In this document: positions 40,438 to 49,232 of the stretch, in pieces
How positions within the stretch are numbered: the stretch's first letter is position 1
How the letters are laid out: the number at the start of each line of letters is the position of its first letter
Assembly (NCBI RefSeq): GCF_038246755.1
Contig: NZ_CP134706.1
Span: forward strand, 6,017,501 to 6,081,500
DNA length: 64,000 nt
Origin: Micromonospora sp. FIMYZ51
Lineage (GTDB): Bacteria > Actinomycetota > Actinomycetes > Mycobacteriales > Micromonosporaceae
Direction: 5' to 3'
The notes under the pieces: model-generated
Told to the model about the DNA's origin: nothing
The model's input: only the letters and a program-made list of their open reading frames with translations
Databases searched by the model: none
Translations under genes and position numbers: made by a program

Positions 40438-43098
40438 ATGGGCGGCCGGATCCTCGAACTACGCGTACATGGAGTGTCCAACACGCCGCCCGCCGAAGCC
40501 CTCGGGCTGACCGCCGAGCCGGGCGGCGAGAGCCCTCAGCCACGGCTGGTCGCCGGCGGCCCGGTCACCGGCTTCTACCGCTCCCCGACCGCCTCGCCGC
40601 TCGACCCGATCGCCGTCGAGGCGTACAGCTGGGGGCAGTTGACCTCCGGAGCGCGGACCGCGCGGGACGTGGAGCGCGCCCTCTGGACGCTGCTGTTGCC
40701 CTTCACCCTGGCCAACGTGGCGCTGCACGCGCGCCCCGGGATACCACCGGACCCGGCCAGCGAACGACTGGCCAGCCGATCCGGGCTCACCGCCTGGTTG
40801 ATCCGGCTGTTCTGCCTGAGCCTGACCGGCACGCTGGTGCTGGCGCTGACCGGTGTCGGGGTCGACCTGATCGGCTGGCAGTGCGTGGACGAGACCTGCC
40901 TGAGCCGCATCCCGGGGCCGTGGGAGTTCCTCGCCGGCACCTGGTGGCAGCAGGGCGGGCGGACCCTCGCCGTCGGCCTGGCCGTGCCACTCACCCTGAT
41001 CGCGGTGCTCGGCCTGGTCGCCTGGCGGACCTACCAGTACGAGGCGGTGATGCCCGCCGACCCGGCGAACACCCCGGTACGCCGACCGCCGGCCCCCGTC
41101 GACGCCGACCTGCCCGCCGGCCAGCCGGCCCCCGTCGACGCCGACCTGCCCACCGACCAGCCGGCCCCGGAGCAGCCACCGGCACCGGAGCCGCCCGACC
41201 GGCCACTCGCCAATCCGCTCGAAGATCCCACGTTCTGGTGCGGTGAGGGGCAGCTGCGACGCGCCGCCGTGCTGCACCTCTGCACCGGCACGGCGGTGGC
41301 CGCGGCGGTGCCGCTCGGCACCGTACTGGTGCTGGACCCACCGCACGGGGCACGCGCGGCGGTCGCCTGGACCAGCTCCGCGATGTTCCTCGCGGTGCTG
41401 ATGATCACGCTGGTCGCGCTCGGTCGCCCGTTCCTCACCCGTCGCGAGGGAGCCACCCCGCTCGGCCCGTGGAGCATCACGGTCATCGTGCTCACCGGGC
41501 TCGGGCTGGCCGGCACCATCGTGGTGCTGATGCTTCCCGACGGCCCCGCCGGCACCCCGCTCGCGGCACTGCGACCACCGGCGGGATGCAGCGGCCAACC
41601 GAACCTGCCCGAATGCCTTGCGGACCGGTCACTGCCGGGCTTCGACCGGATCCTCGCCTGGCTGGTCACCGGCCAGCTGCTGCTGCTGACCACCATCGGC
41701 GCGGCGGCCCGCTCGGGGCGGCGCGGCGGCGCGGTGCCCGGGGCCGCCGCCGTGCTTATCGTTCTCGGCACCGCCTGGTGCCACGGCTGGCTGCCCGGTC
41801 TCCCGCCCGCCCCGTTCCAGGTGTGGCAGCTCGTCCTGGTGCTGCTGGCCCTCGCCGGGATGGGTCTGCTGCTGCCCCGGACCCGGCCCGACGCCGGAGC
41901 CCAGTCGCTCGGGCCGCACACCGACCTGGCCTGGCGCGGCCAGGCCCCGGCCGTGATCGCCGGCTTCGGGTGGCTGCTCTGCCTCGCCTACTGCGCGGGG
42001 GCGCTCTACTGGATCACCGACCGGCTCAACGGGGGCGCCACGCCCGGCGGTCGCACGGTCGTCGTCCCGCCGACGCCGGTCACCTGGGCCGCGCTCTGCT
42101 TCGGCGGCGCGCTGCTGGTACTCGCCCTGGTCGCGCTCCGCGCTCTCGTGCTCTTCCAGCAACTGCGCCGCGAGGAGTACGCCGAACTGTGCGCCAGCGG
42201 ACCGCTCACCGCGCACGACCTGCGCCGGGGGCGGGACGTCAGCAACCACCGGGCGCTGCACCGGCTGGTCGGCGAACATGCGATCCGCCTGATCGGCTGG
42301 TACGCCGCCGCGATGGCCGCGCTGGCCGCCCTCGCCTGCGTCGCCGTCCTCTCCCCCGCCCACCCGTACCCGGCGTCGGCGACCGGCACCGGCGCTCTGC
42401 TCAAGGCCGTGACCGACCTGGGCGACTCGCTGCTCGGCTGGCTGCCGGTGGCGATCGCCGCCCTCGGCCTGCTCGTCTTCCGCAACAACGCGGTGCGGCG
42501 CTCGGTCGGGGTGGTCTGGGACGTGGGCACGTTCTGGCCGCGCGCCGCGCACCCGCTCGCCCCGCCGAGCTACGCCGAACGGGCCGTGCCGGAACTGCTC
42601 ACCCGCACCGCCGGCCTGCTCGCGCTGACCGAGCATGATCCGCGTCGGATGGACGGCATCATCCTCTCCGGGCACAGCCAGGGCACGGTGATCTGCACCG
42701 CGGTCATCATGCAACTGCCGGACCGCTGGCGGCAGCGGATCTGGTTCTTCTCCTACGGTTGCCAGCTGACCCGGCTGTACGGCCGGATCTTCCCCGCGTA
42801 CTTCGGGCCGGACCGGTTGCCGGCGCTGAGCCGCGCGCTGACCCGGCCCTCCGGCGGCACCGGATGGACGAACTTCTGGCGCGACACCGACCCGCTCGGC
42901 TGGCCGGTCACCGCGGGCGAACGCAGTGTGGCCGTCACCGACCCCGAGGCGCTGCACCCCAGCGACGGCGAGGTCGCCGATCCACCGATCCGCAGCCACA
43001 GTGGCTACCCGGAGGCCGCCGAGTTCCAGCGGGAACGATCCCGGGTCGCCTGGCTGCTCCGGCGTACGGTGCCGGCACCCCGGCGTGGATCCGGCTAG
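40438..43098 (+). CDS. 886-residue polytopic membrane protein with C-terminal alpha/beta-hydrolase motif
   Basis: ATG 40438 with AGGAGG at 40426-40431. The N-terminal ~90 residues are soluble and start RILELRVHGVSNTPP, a hydrolase-like beta-strand with HGVS. About ten transmembrane segments lie between residues 118 and 700, interrupted by a Pro-rich linker (about 215-262) that holds two copies of APVDADLP. A soluble C-terminal domain has a lipase-type nucleophile elbow G745-H-S747-Q-G749 (ILSGHSQGTVICTAVIMQLP). The HGVS and GHSQG elements may come together to form one hydrolase split by a membrane domain. No specific function known. Confidence 0.82.
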   Translation: MGGRILELRVHGVSNTPPAEALGLTAEPGGESPQPRLVAGGPVTGFYRSPTASPLDPIAVEAYSWGQLTSGARTARDVERALWTLLLPFTLANVALHARPGIPPDPASERLASRSGLTAWLIRLFCLSLTGTLVLALTGVGVDLIGWQCVDETCLSRIPGPWEFLAGTWWQQGGRTLAVGLAVPLTLIAVLGLVAWRTYQYEAVMPADPANTPVRRPPAPVDADLPAGQPAPVDADLPTDQPAPEQPPAPEPPDRPLANPLEDPTFWCGEGQLRRAAVLHLCTGTAVAAAVPLGTVLVLDPPHGARAAVAWTSSAMFLAVLMITLVALGRPFLTRREGATPLGPWSITVIVLTGLGLAGTIVVLMLPDGPAGTPLAALRPPAGCSGQPNLPECLADRSLPGFDRILAWLVTGQLLLLTTIGAAARSGRRGGAVPGAAAVLIVLGTAWCHGWLPGLPPAPFQVWQLVLVLLALAGMGLLLPRTRPDAGAQSLGPHTDLAWRGQAPAVIAGFGWLLCLAYCAGALYWITDRLNGGATPGGRTVVVPPTPVTWAALCFGGALLVLALVALRALVLFQQLRREEYAELCASGPLTAHDLRRGRDVSNHRALHRLVGEHAIRLIGWYAAAMAALAALACVAVLSPAHPYPASATGTGALLKAVTDLGDSLLGWLPVAIAALGLLVFRNNAVRRSVGVVWDVGTFWPRAAHPLAPPSYAERAVPELLTRTAGLLALTEHDPRRMDGIILSGHSQGTVICTAVIMQLPDRWRQRIWFFSYGCQLTRLYGRIFPAYFGPDRLPALSRALTRPSGGTGWTNFWRDTDPLGWPVTAGERSVAVTDPEALHPSDGEVADPPIRSHSGYPEAAEFQRERSRVAWLLRRTVPAPRRGSG

Positions 43099-43162
43099 CC
43101 GGTGTGCCGACCCTGCTCTGCAAGCTGCTCGCCGAGATCTCCCTGTCACTCCGGCGAGGGCG

Positions 43163-43810
43163 TCACGGCGGCGGTGGTTCGGCCAGGCGTACCACCAGGT
43201 CGGCGCGATCGGCGGTGTCGGAGACCAGCACCGCGTTCACCTCGTCGCTGCCCAACGCCCAGCGCTGTGCCTCGGCCGGTGACCGCCCGTAGGCCACGTG
43301 CCGGGCGACCAGCCGGCGGCGGCGCAGGTCCGCGTCGATGTCCAGGAACCACGCCTCGTGCAGCAGGGCCCGCACCTCCTCCCAGGGCCAGTGCCGGACC
43401 AGCAGGTAGTTGCCCTCGGTCACCACCAGCCGGACCTCCGGCGACACCTCGATCGCACCGGCGATCGGCTCCTCCAGGTCCCGGCGGAACTCCGGCGCCC
43501 AGACCGAGGTCGGCTCCTTACGCCGCAGGCGGCGCAGCAACGAGACGTACCCGTTGGCGTCGAAGGTGTCGATGGCGCCCTTACGCGCGGACCGGTCCAG
43601 CCGGCGCAGTTCGGCCTGGGCGAAGTGGAAGCCGTCCATCGGCACCAGCCGGGCGGCCGGGCCGACCGCCGCCACCACCTGCTCGGCCAGGGTCGACTTG
43701 CCCGCACCGGGGGCACCGGTGATGCCGAGCAACTGCCGGGGGCCGGCGTCGGCGAGCGCGCGGGCGCGAGCCACCAACTCCTCGACGGGCAGCACCCGGG
43801 CGGTGGACAT
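43163..43810 (-). CDS. P-loop nucleoside/nucleotide kinase family protein
   Basis: ATG 43810 (MSTARVLPVEELVARARAL), 215 residues. Walker A GAPGAGKST at residues 32-40, then PMDGFHFAQAELRRLDR and RKGAIDTFDANGYVSLLRRL. This is the pantothenate-kinase/uridine-kinase-like YggC/FrcK group, where DGFH marks the substrate-binding strand. LVVTEGNYLLV corresponds to Walker B. The likely substrate is a nucleoside or sugar, not determined. Its start codon overlaps the SIMPL gene stop by one base (TGATG). Confidence 0.92.
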   Translation of the reverse strand: MSTARVLPVEELVARARALADAGPRQLLGITGAPGAGKSTLAEQVVAAVGPAARLVPMDGFHFAQAELRRLDRSARKGAIDTFDANGYVSLLRRLRRKEPTSVWAPEFRRDLEEPIAGAIEVSPEVRLVVTEGNYLLVRHWPWEEVRALLHEAWFLDIDADLRRRRLVARHVAYGRSPAEAQRWALGSDEVNAVLVSDTADRADLVVRLAEPPPP

Positions 43811-44457
43811 CAGGACAGGTCCGGGCGGCTGATCGCGAACCGGGCCCGGACCGCCGCGTGCACGCCCTGGGGTTGCGGGTCGAGTTCCAGCTCCGGCGGG
43901 CCACCGGCTTCGGCGCCACCGGCGTCGAACGCCATCCGGGCCATCATCGGCTGCGCCGTACCGCCCTCGTCGGCCAGCTCGATCAGGTCGGTGACCTGCG
44001 CGCCGAGCGCCGCAGCGTACTCCCGGGCCCGGTGCAGTGCGTCGGTGATCGCGGCCTGCCGGGCCTCCCGGTAGGCCGGGCTGTCCGGGCGCAGCGACCA
44101 CCACGGCCCGGCCACCTCGACCTGGTCCTGGTCGGCCAGGCGCAGCATCAGCTCGCCGAGCGCGGTGAAGTCGCTGACCGTGACCGTGGTGACCACCGAG
44201 CCGTGCCAGGCCACCACCCGCTCACCGGAGCGCCGCGTCTCGGGGCGCACCCGCAGGTCGCCGGTTTCCCGGCGGTCGATTGCCGGTTCGGCGGCGTCGA
44301 GCAGCACCCGGACCGCCGCGGCCCGCTCGGCCAGCCGGGTCAACGCGGCCTCCCGGTCGCGGTCCCGGGCGAGCGCGGTCACCGTGAACCGGGCGACCTC
44401 CGGCTCGACGTCCCGGTACGCCTCGCCGCGCACCGTCACCACCGGTCCGTCCACCAT
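43810..44457 (-). CDS. SIMPL-domain (DUF541) protein
   Basis: ATG 44457 (MVDGPVVTVRGEAYRDVEPEV), 215 residues. The SIMPL/DUF541 domain covers nearly the whole protein: VRGEAYRDVEPEVARFTVTA at the start, [20 protein letters not shown] in the middle and YREARQAAITDALHRAREYA near 130-150. No signal peptide is visible, unlike many members. Function unknown; members are often envelope or stress related. Overlaps the kinase gene by one base. Confidence 0.9.
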   Translation of the reverse strand: MVDGPVVTVRGEAYRDVEPEVARFTVTALARDRDREAALTRLAERAAAVRVLLDAAEPAIDRRETGDLRVRPETRRSGERVVAWHGSVVTTVTVSDFTALGELMLRLADQDQVEVAGPWWSLRPDSPAYREARQAAITDALHRAREYAAALGAQVTDLIELADEGGTAQPMMARMAFDAGGAEAGGPPELELDPQPQGVHAAVRARFAISRPDLS

Positions 44458-44520
44458 GCCCTCACCCTATCGGCGCTGCCCACCTCGCGCCCACCGACGC
44501 TGCGTCCCGACACCAGCGCT

Positions 44521-44571
44521 GTTGATCATGAGATTGGCGCCGCTCCCCAGCGCTTCCACTTCATGATCAAC
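44521..44571. repeat. GTTGATCATGA inverted-repeat element, copy 1
   Basis: GTTGATCATGA (44521-44531) and TCATGATCAAC (44561-44571), perfect 11-bp arms with a 29-bp interior. The minus-strand end supplies the TGA stop codon of tyrA (44567-44569). Related elements lie at 60139 and 61251. Confidence 0.85.
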
Positions 44572-45586
44572 GCGGATCGGACCCGGGGTGGTGCACGGTG
44601 TAGGTGACGGTGCCGGAGGTGAGCTGGCAGCCGGTCAGCCGGGCACCTCCGGAACCGACCCCGTGCAGCCAGGTGATCTCGTCGGCAGGCGGGCCGTCGG
44701 TAGCGAAGGAGCGGACCTGCTCGTGGCACGGCCGGTCGGCGAGCGCGCGGCGCGTCCGGCCGGCCTCGGCGTACCGGGCGCGCAGGGTGGGCGCGTCGCC
44801 GGCCCGCAGCGCGGCGGCCAGTTCGTCGAGGAACGCGGTGACCTCGGCCAACGCGGCAAGCACCGGCTCGCGGTTGCCGGCCAGCATGTTCGCCGTACGC
44901 TCCGGCGGCGTGCCGGCCACCCGGGTGCCGTCGCGGAAGCTGCCGGCGGCCAGGGTACGGATCGCCTCGCGCAGCGGTGACCGCTCGACCGCGCCGGCAA
45001 GCGCCCCGGCGAGCAGGTGCGGCACGTGCGAGGCGAGGGCGACCACGGCGTCGTGCCGATCCGCCGCCATCGGCACCACCCGGGCGGCGAAGACCTCGGT
45101 GATCAGGACGGCGAGCCGGCGGAACGCGGCCAACCCCTCCGGCGCGGGGCAGAGCACCCACGCGGCACCGGCGAACAGCTCCGGCTGCGCCGCGACCAGG
45201 CCGGCCCGGTCGGTGCCGGCCATCGGATGACCGGGCACGAATCGGTCGGTCAGCCCGCGCGCTCCGGCGAACGCCGCCAGTTCGGCCTTGGTGCTGCCGA
45301 CATCGGTGAGCACGCAGTCCGCACCGGTCGCCGCGGCCGCCTCGACGAGCGTCGCCGGCAGGGTGGGCAGCGGCCCGCCGAGGAAGACCACCTCCCGCCC
45401 GGCCACCGCGTCGAGAAGTCGCTGCGCCATCGGTACGCCGACCGACCGGGCCTGCCGGCGGGTCGCCTCGTCCGGGTCCCAGCCGACCACGTCCAACCCG
45501 GCGGCGTGCAGCCGGAGCAGTATCGACCCGCCGATCAGGCCGGTGCCGAGCACCGCCACCCGGGGTAGTGCGTCGGCCTCGGCCAT
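44567..45586 (-). CDS. tyrA: Prephenate dehydrogenase
   Basis: ATG 45586 (MAEADALPRVAVLGTGLIGG), 339 residues; GTG 45592 is two codons upstream. NAD-binding GTGLIGGS at 14-21, then DVGSTKAEL, PGHPMAGTDRAG and VALASHVPHLLAGALA, the conserved catalytic and dimer blocks of prephenate dehydrogenase. It oxidatively decarboxylates prephenate to 4-hydroxyphenylpyruvate for tyrosine. No ACT domain is visible. The stop codon is formed by the end of the GTTGATCATGA element. It lies 14 bp downstream of dapC, same strand. Confidence 0.93.
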   Translation of the reverse strand: MAEADALPRVAVLGTGLIGGSILLRLHAAGLDVVGWDPDEATRRQARSVGVPMAQRLLDAVAGREVVFLGGPLPTLPATLVEAAAATGADCVLTDVGSTKAELAAFAGARGLTDRFVPGHPMAGTDRAGLVAAQPELFAGAAWVLCPAPEGLAAFRRLAVLITEVFAARVVPMAADRHDAVVALASHVPHLLAGALAGAVERSPLREAIRTLAAGSFRDGTRVAGTPPERTANMLAGNREPVLAALAEVTAFLDELAAALRAGDAPTLRARYAEAGRTRRALADRPCHEQVRSFATDGPPADEITWLHGVGSGGARLTGCQLTSGTVTYTVHHPGSDPR

Positions 45587-45600
45587 CGTCACCGTCCCGG

Positions 45601-46710
45601 TCAGGGTTTGGCGAGGCGGGCGGCCACGGCGGCGACCCGCTCGTCGGACTCGGTGAGCGCCGCCCGGACATGCTGCCGGCCGCCCGGGCCGTAGAAGACC
45701 CCCGCCGCGACCAGGATGCCCCGCCGGGCCAGCCAGTCGACCGTCTCCCAACAGTCCTCGCCCCGGGTCAGCCAGAGGTAGAGCCCCGCCTCGGAGTGCT
45801 CCACGGTGAAGCCGGCCCCGGTGAAGGCGGCCCGCAGGGTCTCCCGCCGCGCCCGGTACCGTTCCCGCTGCTCGGCGGCGTGCTGCTCGTCGCGCAGGGC
45901 CGCCACCATGGCCGCCTGCACCGGCTTGGGCACGATCATCCCCGCGTGCTTGCGGATCTTGAGCAGCTCGGCGACAAGCGTCGGATCGCCGGCCACGAAC
46001 CCGGCCCGGTAGCCGGCCAGGTTGGAGCGCTTGGAGAGCGAGTGCACGGCGAGCACCGAGTCGTACGAGCCGCCGCAGACCTCCGGCGCGAGCACCGACA
46101 CCGGCTCGGCGTCCCAGCCCAGCGGCAGGTAACACTCGTCGCTGGCGACCACCGCACCGCGCTCCCGGGCCCAGTCCACCACCTTGCGCAGGTGGGTCGC
46201 AGGCAGCACCCGGCCGGTCGGGTTGCCCGGCGAGTTGATCCAGACCAGGCGTACCCGGGAGGTCGGGCCGACGGCGGTCAGCGAGTCGGCGCGTACGGTG
46301 GTGGCACCGGCCAGCCGGACCCCGTCCGCGTAGGTCGGGTAGGCGACCGACGGCACCACCACGACGTCGCCCGGCCCCAATCCGAGCAGGGTGGGTAGCC
46401 AGGCCACCAGTTCCTTGGAGCCGATCGTCGGCAGTACGCCGAGCCCGTCGAGGCCGGCACCGCAGGCCCGGGCCACCCAGGCCGCGATCGCGTCACGCAG
46501 CGCCGGGGTGCCGGCGGTCAGCGGGTAGCCCGGTGCGTCGGACGCCTCGGCCAGGGCCCGCCGGATCACCTCCGGCACCGGGTCGACCGGCGTACCCATG
46601 GAGAGGTTGATCAGACCGTCCGGGTGCGCCGCGGCCAGCGCAGCCGCGGCGTCCAGGGTGTCCCAGGTGAACTCGGGCAGCCGCGACGAGACCGGCGCGG
46701 GCCGGTTCAG
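45601..46710 (-). CDS. dapC: N-succinyldiaminopimelate aminotransferase, possible CTG start
   Basis: The family-like sequence begins (L/M)NRPAPVSSRLPEFTWDTL; 369 residues. PLP aminotransferase landmarks: NLSMGTPVDPVP, INSPGNPTG, SDECYLPLG and the PLP lysine in HSLSKRSNLAGYRAGF. It follows the ferredoxin gene as in mycobacteria (fdxC-dapC). No ATG, GTG or TTG lies at the expected N-terminus; the only candidate is CTG 46710, which overlaps the ferredoxin stop (CTGA). The nearest upstream standard start, GTG 46842, lies inside the ferredoxin gene in another frame. Start is therefore uncertain. Confidence 0.9.
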   Translation of the reverse strand: MNRPAPVSSRLPEFTWDTLDAAAALAAAHPDGLINLSMGTPVDPVPEVIRRALAEASDAPGYPLTAGTPALRDAIAAWVARACGAGLDGLGVLPTIGSKELVAWLPTLLGLGPGDVVVVPSVAYPTYADGVRLAGATTVRADSLTAVGPTSRVRLVWINSPGNPTGRVLPATHLRKVVDWARERGAVVASDECYLPLGWDAEPVSVLAPEVCGGSYDSVLAVHSLSKRSNLAGYRAGFVAGDPTLVAELLKIRKHAGMIVPKPVQAAMVAALRDEQHAAEQRERYRARRETLRAAFTGAGFTVEHSEAGLYLWLTRGEDCWETVDWLARRGILVAAGVFYGPGGRQHVRAALTESDERVAAVAARLAKP

Positions 46711-47033
46711 TGGCCTTCGCCGCGCGGCGGCTGCGCGGCGACGAAGGAAGCGTCCTTCTCCACCTTGCCGATCTTCGAGGCACCGCCGGGCGAACCCAGG
46801 TCCTCGAAGAACTCGTAGTTGGCGCCGGTGTAGTCCTTCCACTGCTCGGGAACGTCGTCCTCGTAGAAGATCGCCTCCACCGGGCAGACAGGCTCACAGG
46901 CACCACAGTCGACGCACTCGTCGGGGTGGATGTAGAGCATCCGGTTGCCCTCGTAAATGCAGTCGACCGGGCACTCCTCGATGCATGCCTTGTCGAGCAC
47001 ATCCACGCACGGCTCGGCGATGATGTAGGTCAC
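46707..47033 (-). CDS. fdxC: 7Fe ferredoxin ([3Fe-4S][4Fe-4S])
   Basis: GTG 47033 (VTYIIAEPCVDVLDKAC) with GGAG upstream; 108 residues. Cysteines at 9, 17, 21 and 25 and then the CVDCGACEPVCP cluster (C40, C43, C46, C50) fit a seven-iron bacterial ferredoxin. Tail FYEDDVPEQWKDYTGANYEF is typical of the actinobacterial FdxC group. Acts as a low-potential electron carrier. It is directly upstream of dapC, with overlapping stop and start. Confidence 0.95.
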   Translation of the reverse strand: MTYIIAEPCVDVLDKACIEECPVDCIYEGNRMLYIHPDECVDCGACEPVCPVEAIFYEDDVPEQWKDYTGANYEFFEDLGSPGGASKIGKVEKDASFVAAQPPRGEGH

Positions 47034-47112
47034 CGGTCTTCTCCTCCGCAAGACTCGCCGCGATCACCCGCGACGCTAAGAGCCTAGTATCTCGCCGGGG
47101 AGGAGGTCGATC

Positions 47113-48185
47113 GTGCTTCGAGAGCAGGACGTGGGACACCGAATCGTGGTCCGCCGGGTGGTGGGTCGCCGCGCTGGTCGCCCCGTCTACTCCGACTCCC
47201 TGGGCGAGTTGGTCGAGCTGACCGAGACTCATCTCACGTTGACCACCCGTCAGGGGCGGCTACGCGTACCGCTGCACGAGGTGCATCGGGCGAAGCGGGT
47301 CCCGGCCGACCGGCGGCCGACCGCCGCCGCCGTGACCGAGCTGGAACTGGCCGCCGACGAGGCGTGGCCGGCCCCGTCCGCGCCCGGCTCGGCGACTGGT
47401 TGCTGCGCGCCGCCGACGGCTGGACCGGCCGGGCCAACTCCGCCCTGCCCGTCGGCGACCCGGACCGGCCGCTGCCGGCCGCGCTGGACGCGGTCGAGCG
47501 CTGGTACGCCGATCTCGGTCAGCCGGCCCTGGTCAACACGCCGCTGCCGCTGGCCGCGCCGGTCGGCGCCGAACTCGACCGACGGGGCTGGGACAGCCGC
47601 CCGCCGGTGCTGGTGCAGACCGCGTCGCTGGCGGCCATCGCCGCATCGGCACCACCCGACCCGGCGGCAGCACCCGACCCGGCCGCGGCACCCGACCCGG
47701 CGGCAGCAGGCGGCGCGACGGCGGCCTCGCCCGGCCTGACGGTGGCGCGGCCGGCCGGGCCGGTGGTCGAGCTGGCCGCCGAGCCGTCGGACGACTGGCT
47801 CGCGGTGGCCGCCGGCCGCAAGGGCGACCTTCCGGACGCCGCCCGGCACGTACTCACCGCCGTCGACCAGGTCCGCTTCGCCCACGCGTACGCCGACGGC
47901 GCGCTCGTCGGGATCGCCCGCGGGACGGTCACCGGTTCCGGACGCTGGCTCGGGTTGTGCCTGATCGAGGTGCTGCCCGCCGCCCGTCGACAGGGACTCG
48001 CGACCCGGCTGATCCGGGCGCTCGTCGACTGGGCCGCCGAAGTCGGCGCGACCGACGCGTTCCTCCAGGTGGAGCAGCGCAACGCCGCGGCCGTCCGCCT
48101 CTACCGCAACCTGGGCTTTGGCACCCACCACACCTACCGAACCCGACTCTCCCACCCCGTCGATCGTGCGGTCAGCGGCTGCTGA
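47113..48185 (+). pseudogene. GNAT acetyltransferase gene split by an apparent frameshift
   Basis: GTG 47113 with AGGAGG at 47101-47106 opens a frame (LREQDVGHRIVVRR, GELVELTETHLTL, LELAADEAWPAP) that loses family-like sequence at the CCCC run 47372-47375. In another frame it continues at once as VRARLGDWLLRAADGWTGR and runs to 48185. It ends in a complete GNAT domain (LCLIEVLPAARRQGLATRLI, AVRLYRNLGFGTHHTY). One missing C would join the halves. The downstream half could also start independently at GTG 47364. The linker holds DPAAA repeats (47655-47710). This is either a real frameshift or a sequencing error. Confidence 0.75.
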
Positions 48186-48207
48186 GAGATCAGCATCACC
48201 GTCAACT

Positions 48208-48218
48208 TCATGATCAAC
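48208..48218. repeat. Half-site of the GTTGATCATGA element
   Basis: TCATGATCAAC, identical to one arm of the element at 44521-44571. It lies between the convergent GNAT and membrane-protein genes, preceded by GTCAACT. No second arm is nearby. Confidence 0.6.
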
Positions 48219-48230
48219 GAGACGGAGGCC

Positions 48231-48695
48231 CTAGCGGCGGACGATCCGGCGAGGCTTGGCCACCGTGCTCTCGGCGTACCGCTTGAGGCTCTGGGAACGG
48301 TGGTCCCGGCCGAGCGTGGTGAGCAGCAGATAACCCAGGGCCGTGCCGGCGGTGGCCGCCACCAGGTAGAGCACCACCTGCCAGAAGAAGGTGGCACTGC
48401 CGACGGCGAACGGGCTCTGGCCGACCAGCAGCGGCCCAACCAGCATGGTCAGCGCGAGCGCGATGCCGATCGCGCCGGCCGCCTCGGCACCCCACTGGGC
48501 CAGCGGACGTCGCTGTCCCCAGCCGAAGGCCACCCCGGCCAGGATCAACGCGATCACCGCGAACATCCCGAGAGTCACCCGATCGGCGGCCATCTCGTCA
48601 CCGTCGAAGCCGAACCGGATCACCAGCCGGGCGATCACGTTTACCGCGAACAGCGCGATCGCGAGCACCGCGAGCGGACGCCACCGCTGCCCCAT
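48231..48695 (-). CDS. Small polytopic membrane protein
   Basis: ATG 48695 (MGQRWRPLAVLAIALFAV), 154 residues. Four hydrophobic segments: about 7-27, 40-58, 70-92 and 104-124. The C-terminal tail is basic (GRDHRSQSLKRYAESTVAKP). I do not recognise a family. It lies downstream of another small membrane gene on the same strand. Confidence 0.82.
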   Translation of the reverse strand: MGQRWRPLAVLAIALFAVNVIARLVIRFGFDGDEMAADRVTLGMFAVIALILAGVAFGWGQRRPLAQWGAEAAGAIGIALALTMLVGPLLVGQSPFAVGSATFFWQVVLYLVAATAGTALGYLLLTTLGRDHRSQSLKRYAESTVAKPRRIVRR

Positions 48696-48773
48696 CGCAC
48701 ACCTCCCGCCACATCCCCCGCCCGGATGGCGGGTTTCCTGGCAGGAATATCTACCACCTGGCCCCGGGCGTCG

Positions 48774-49232
48774 TCAGTACCGACCGGGACCCGGCGGCGC
48801 AGCCACGATGGACCGGAACGCCACCACCGCGAAGGTCATCGCGCCGGCCACCACCAGGGTGAGCCCGACCCAGTTGCCGACCAGCAGGACGTCCCCCTCG
48901 GCCGTCCGGTCGGCCGCCGCCACCATGATCACTACCCATGGCAGCGCCGGCAGCGCCACCGCCCAGCGACGGCCGACCGCCTCGATGGCGAACCAGCTCA
49001 GCGCGAGGTTCGCGAGCACGGCCACGAGCACCGCCACCCCGATCGGGTAGCCGCCGATCCGCAGCGGGGCGAGCAGCAACTCCAGGACCGCGGTGACCGC
49101 ACCGGCGACGACCGCGATCAGGCCACCGGTCACCCGCAGCCCGAGGTCGACCGACCGTCGCAGCCGGGTCGGCCGGGGCGGCTGCTGGACCGGCTCCTGC
49201 GGGGCTACCGACATCGCGGTGGGCAGGGTCAC
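48774..49232 (-). CDS. Small polytopic membrane protein downstream of mshB
   Basis: GTG 49232 ([19 protein letters not shown]), overlapping the mshB stop by 4 bp (GTGA); ATG 49214 is an alternative. 152 residues, four transmembrane segments (about 32-55, 62-80, 88-108, 118-140). The overlap implies co-translation with mshB; similar small membrane proteins commonly follow mshB in actinobacteria. Function unknown. Confidence 0.85.
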   Translation of the reverse strand: MTLPTAMSVAPQEPVQQPPRPTRLRRSVDLGLRVTGGLIAVVAGAVTAVLELLLAPLRIGGYPIGVAVLVAVLANLALSWFAIEAVGRRWAVALPALPWVVIMVAAADRTAEGDVLLVGNWVGLTLVVAGAMTFAVVAFRSIVAAPPGPGRY

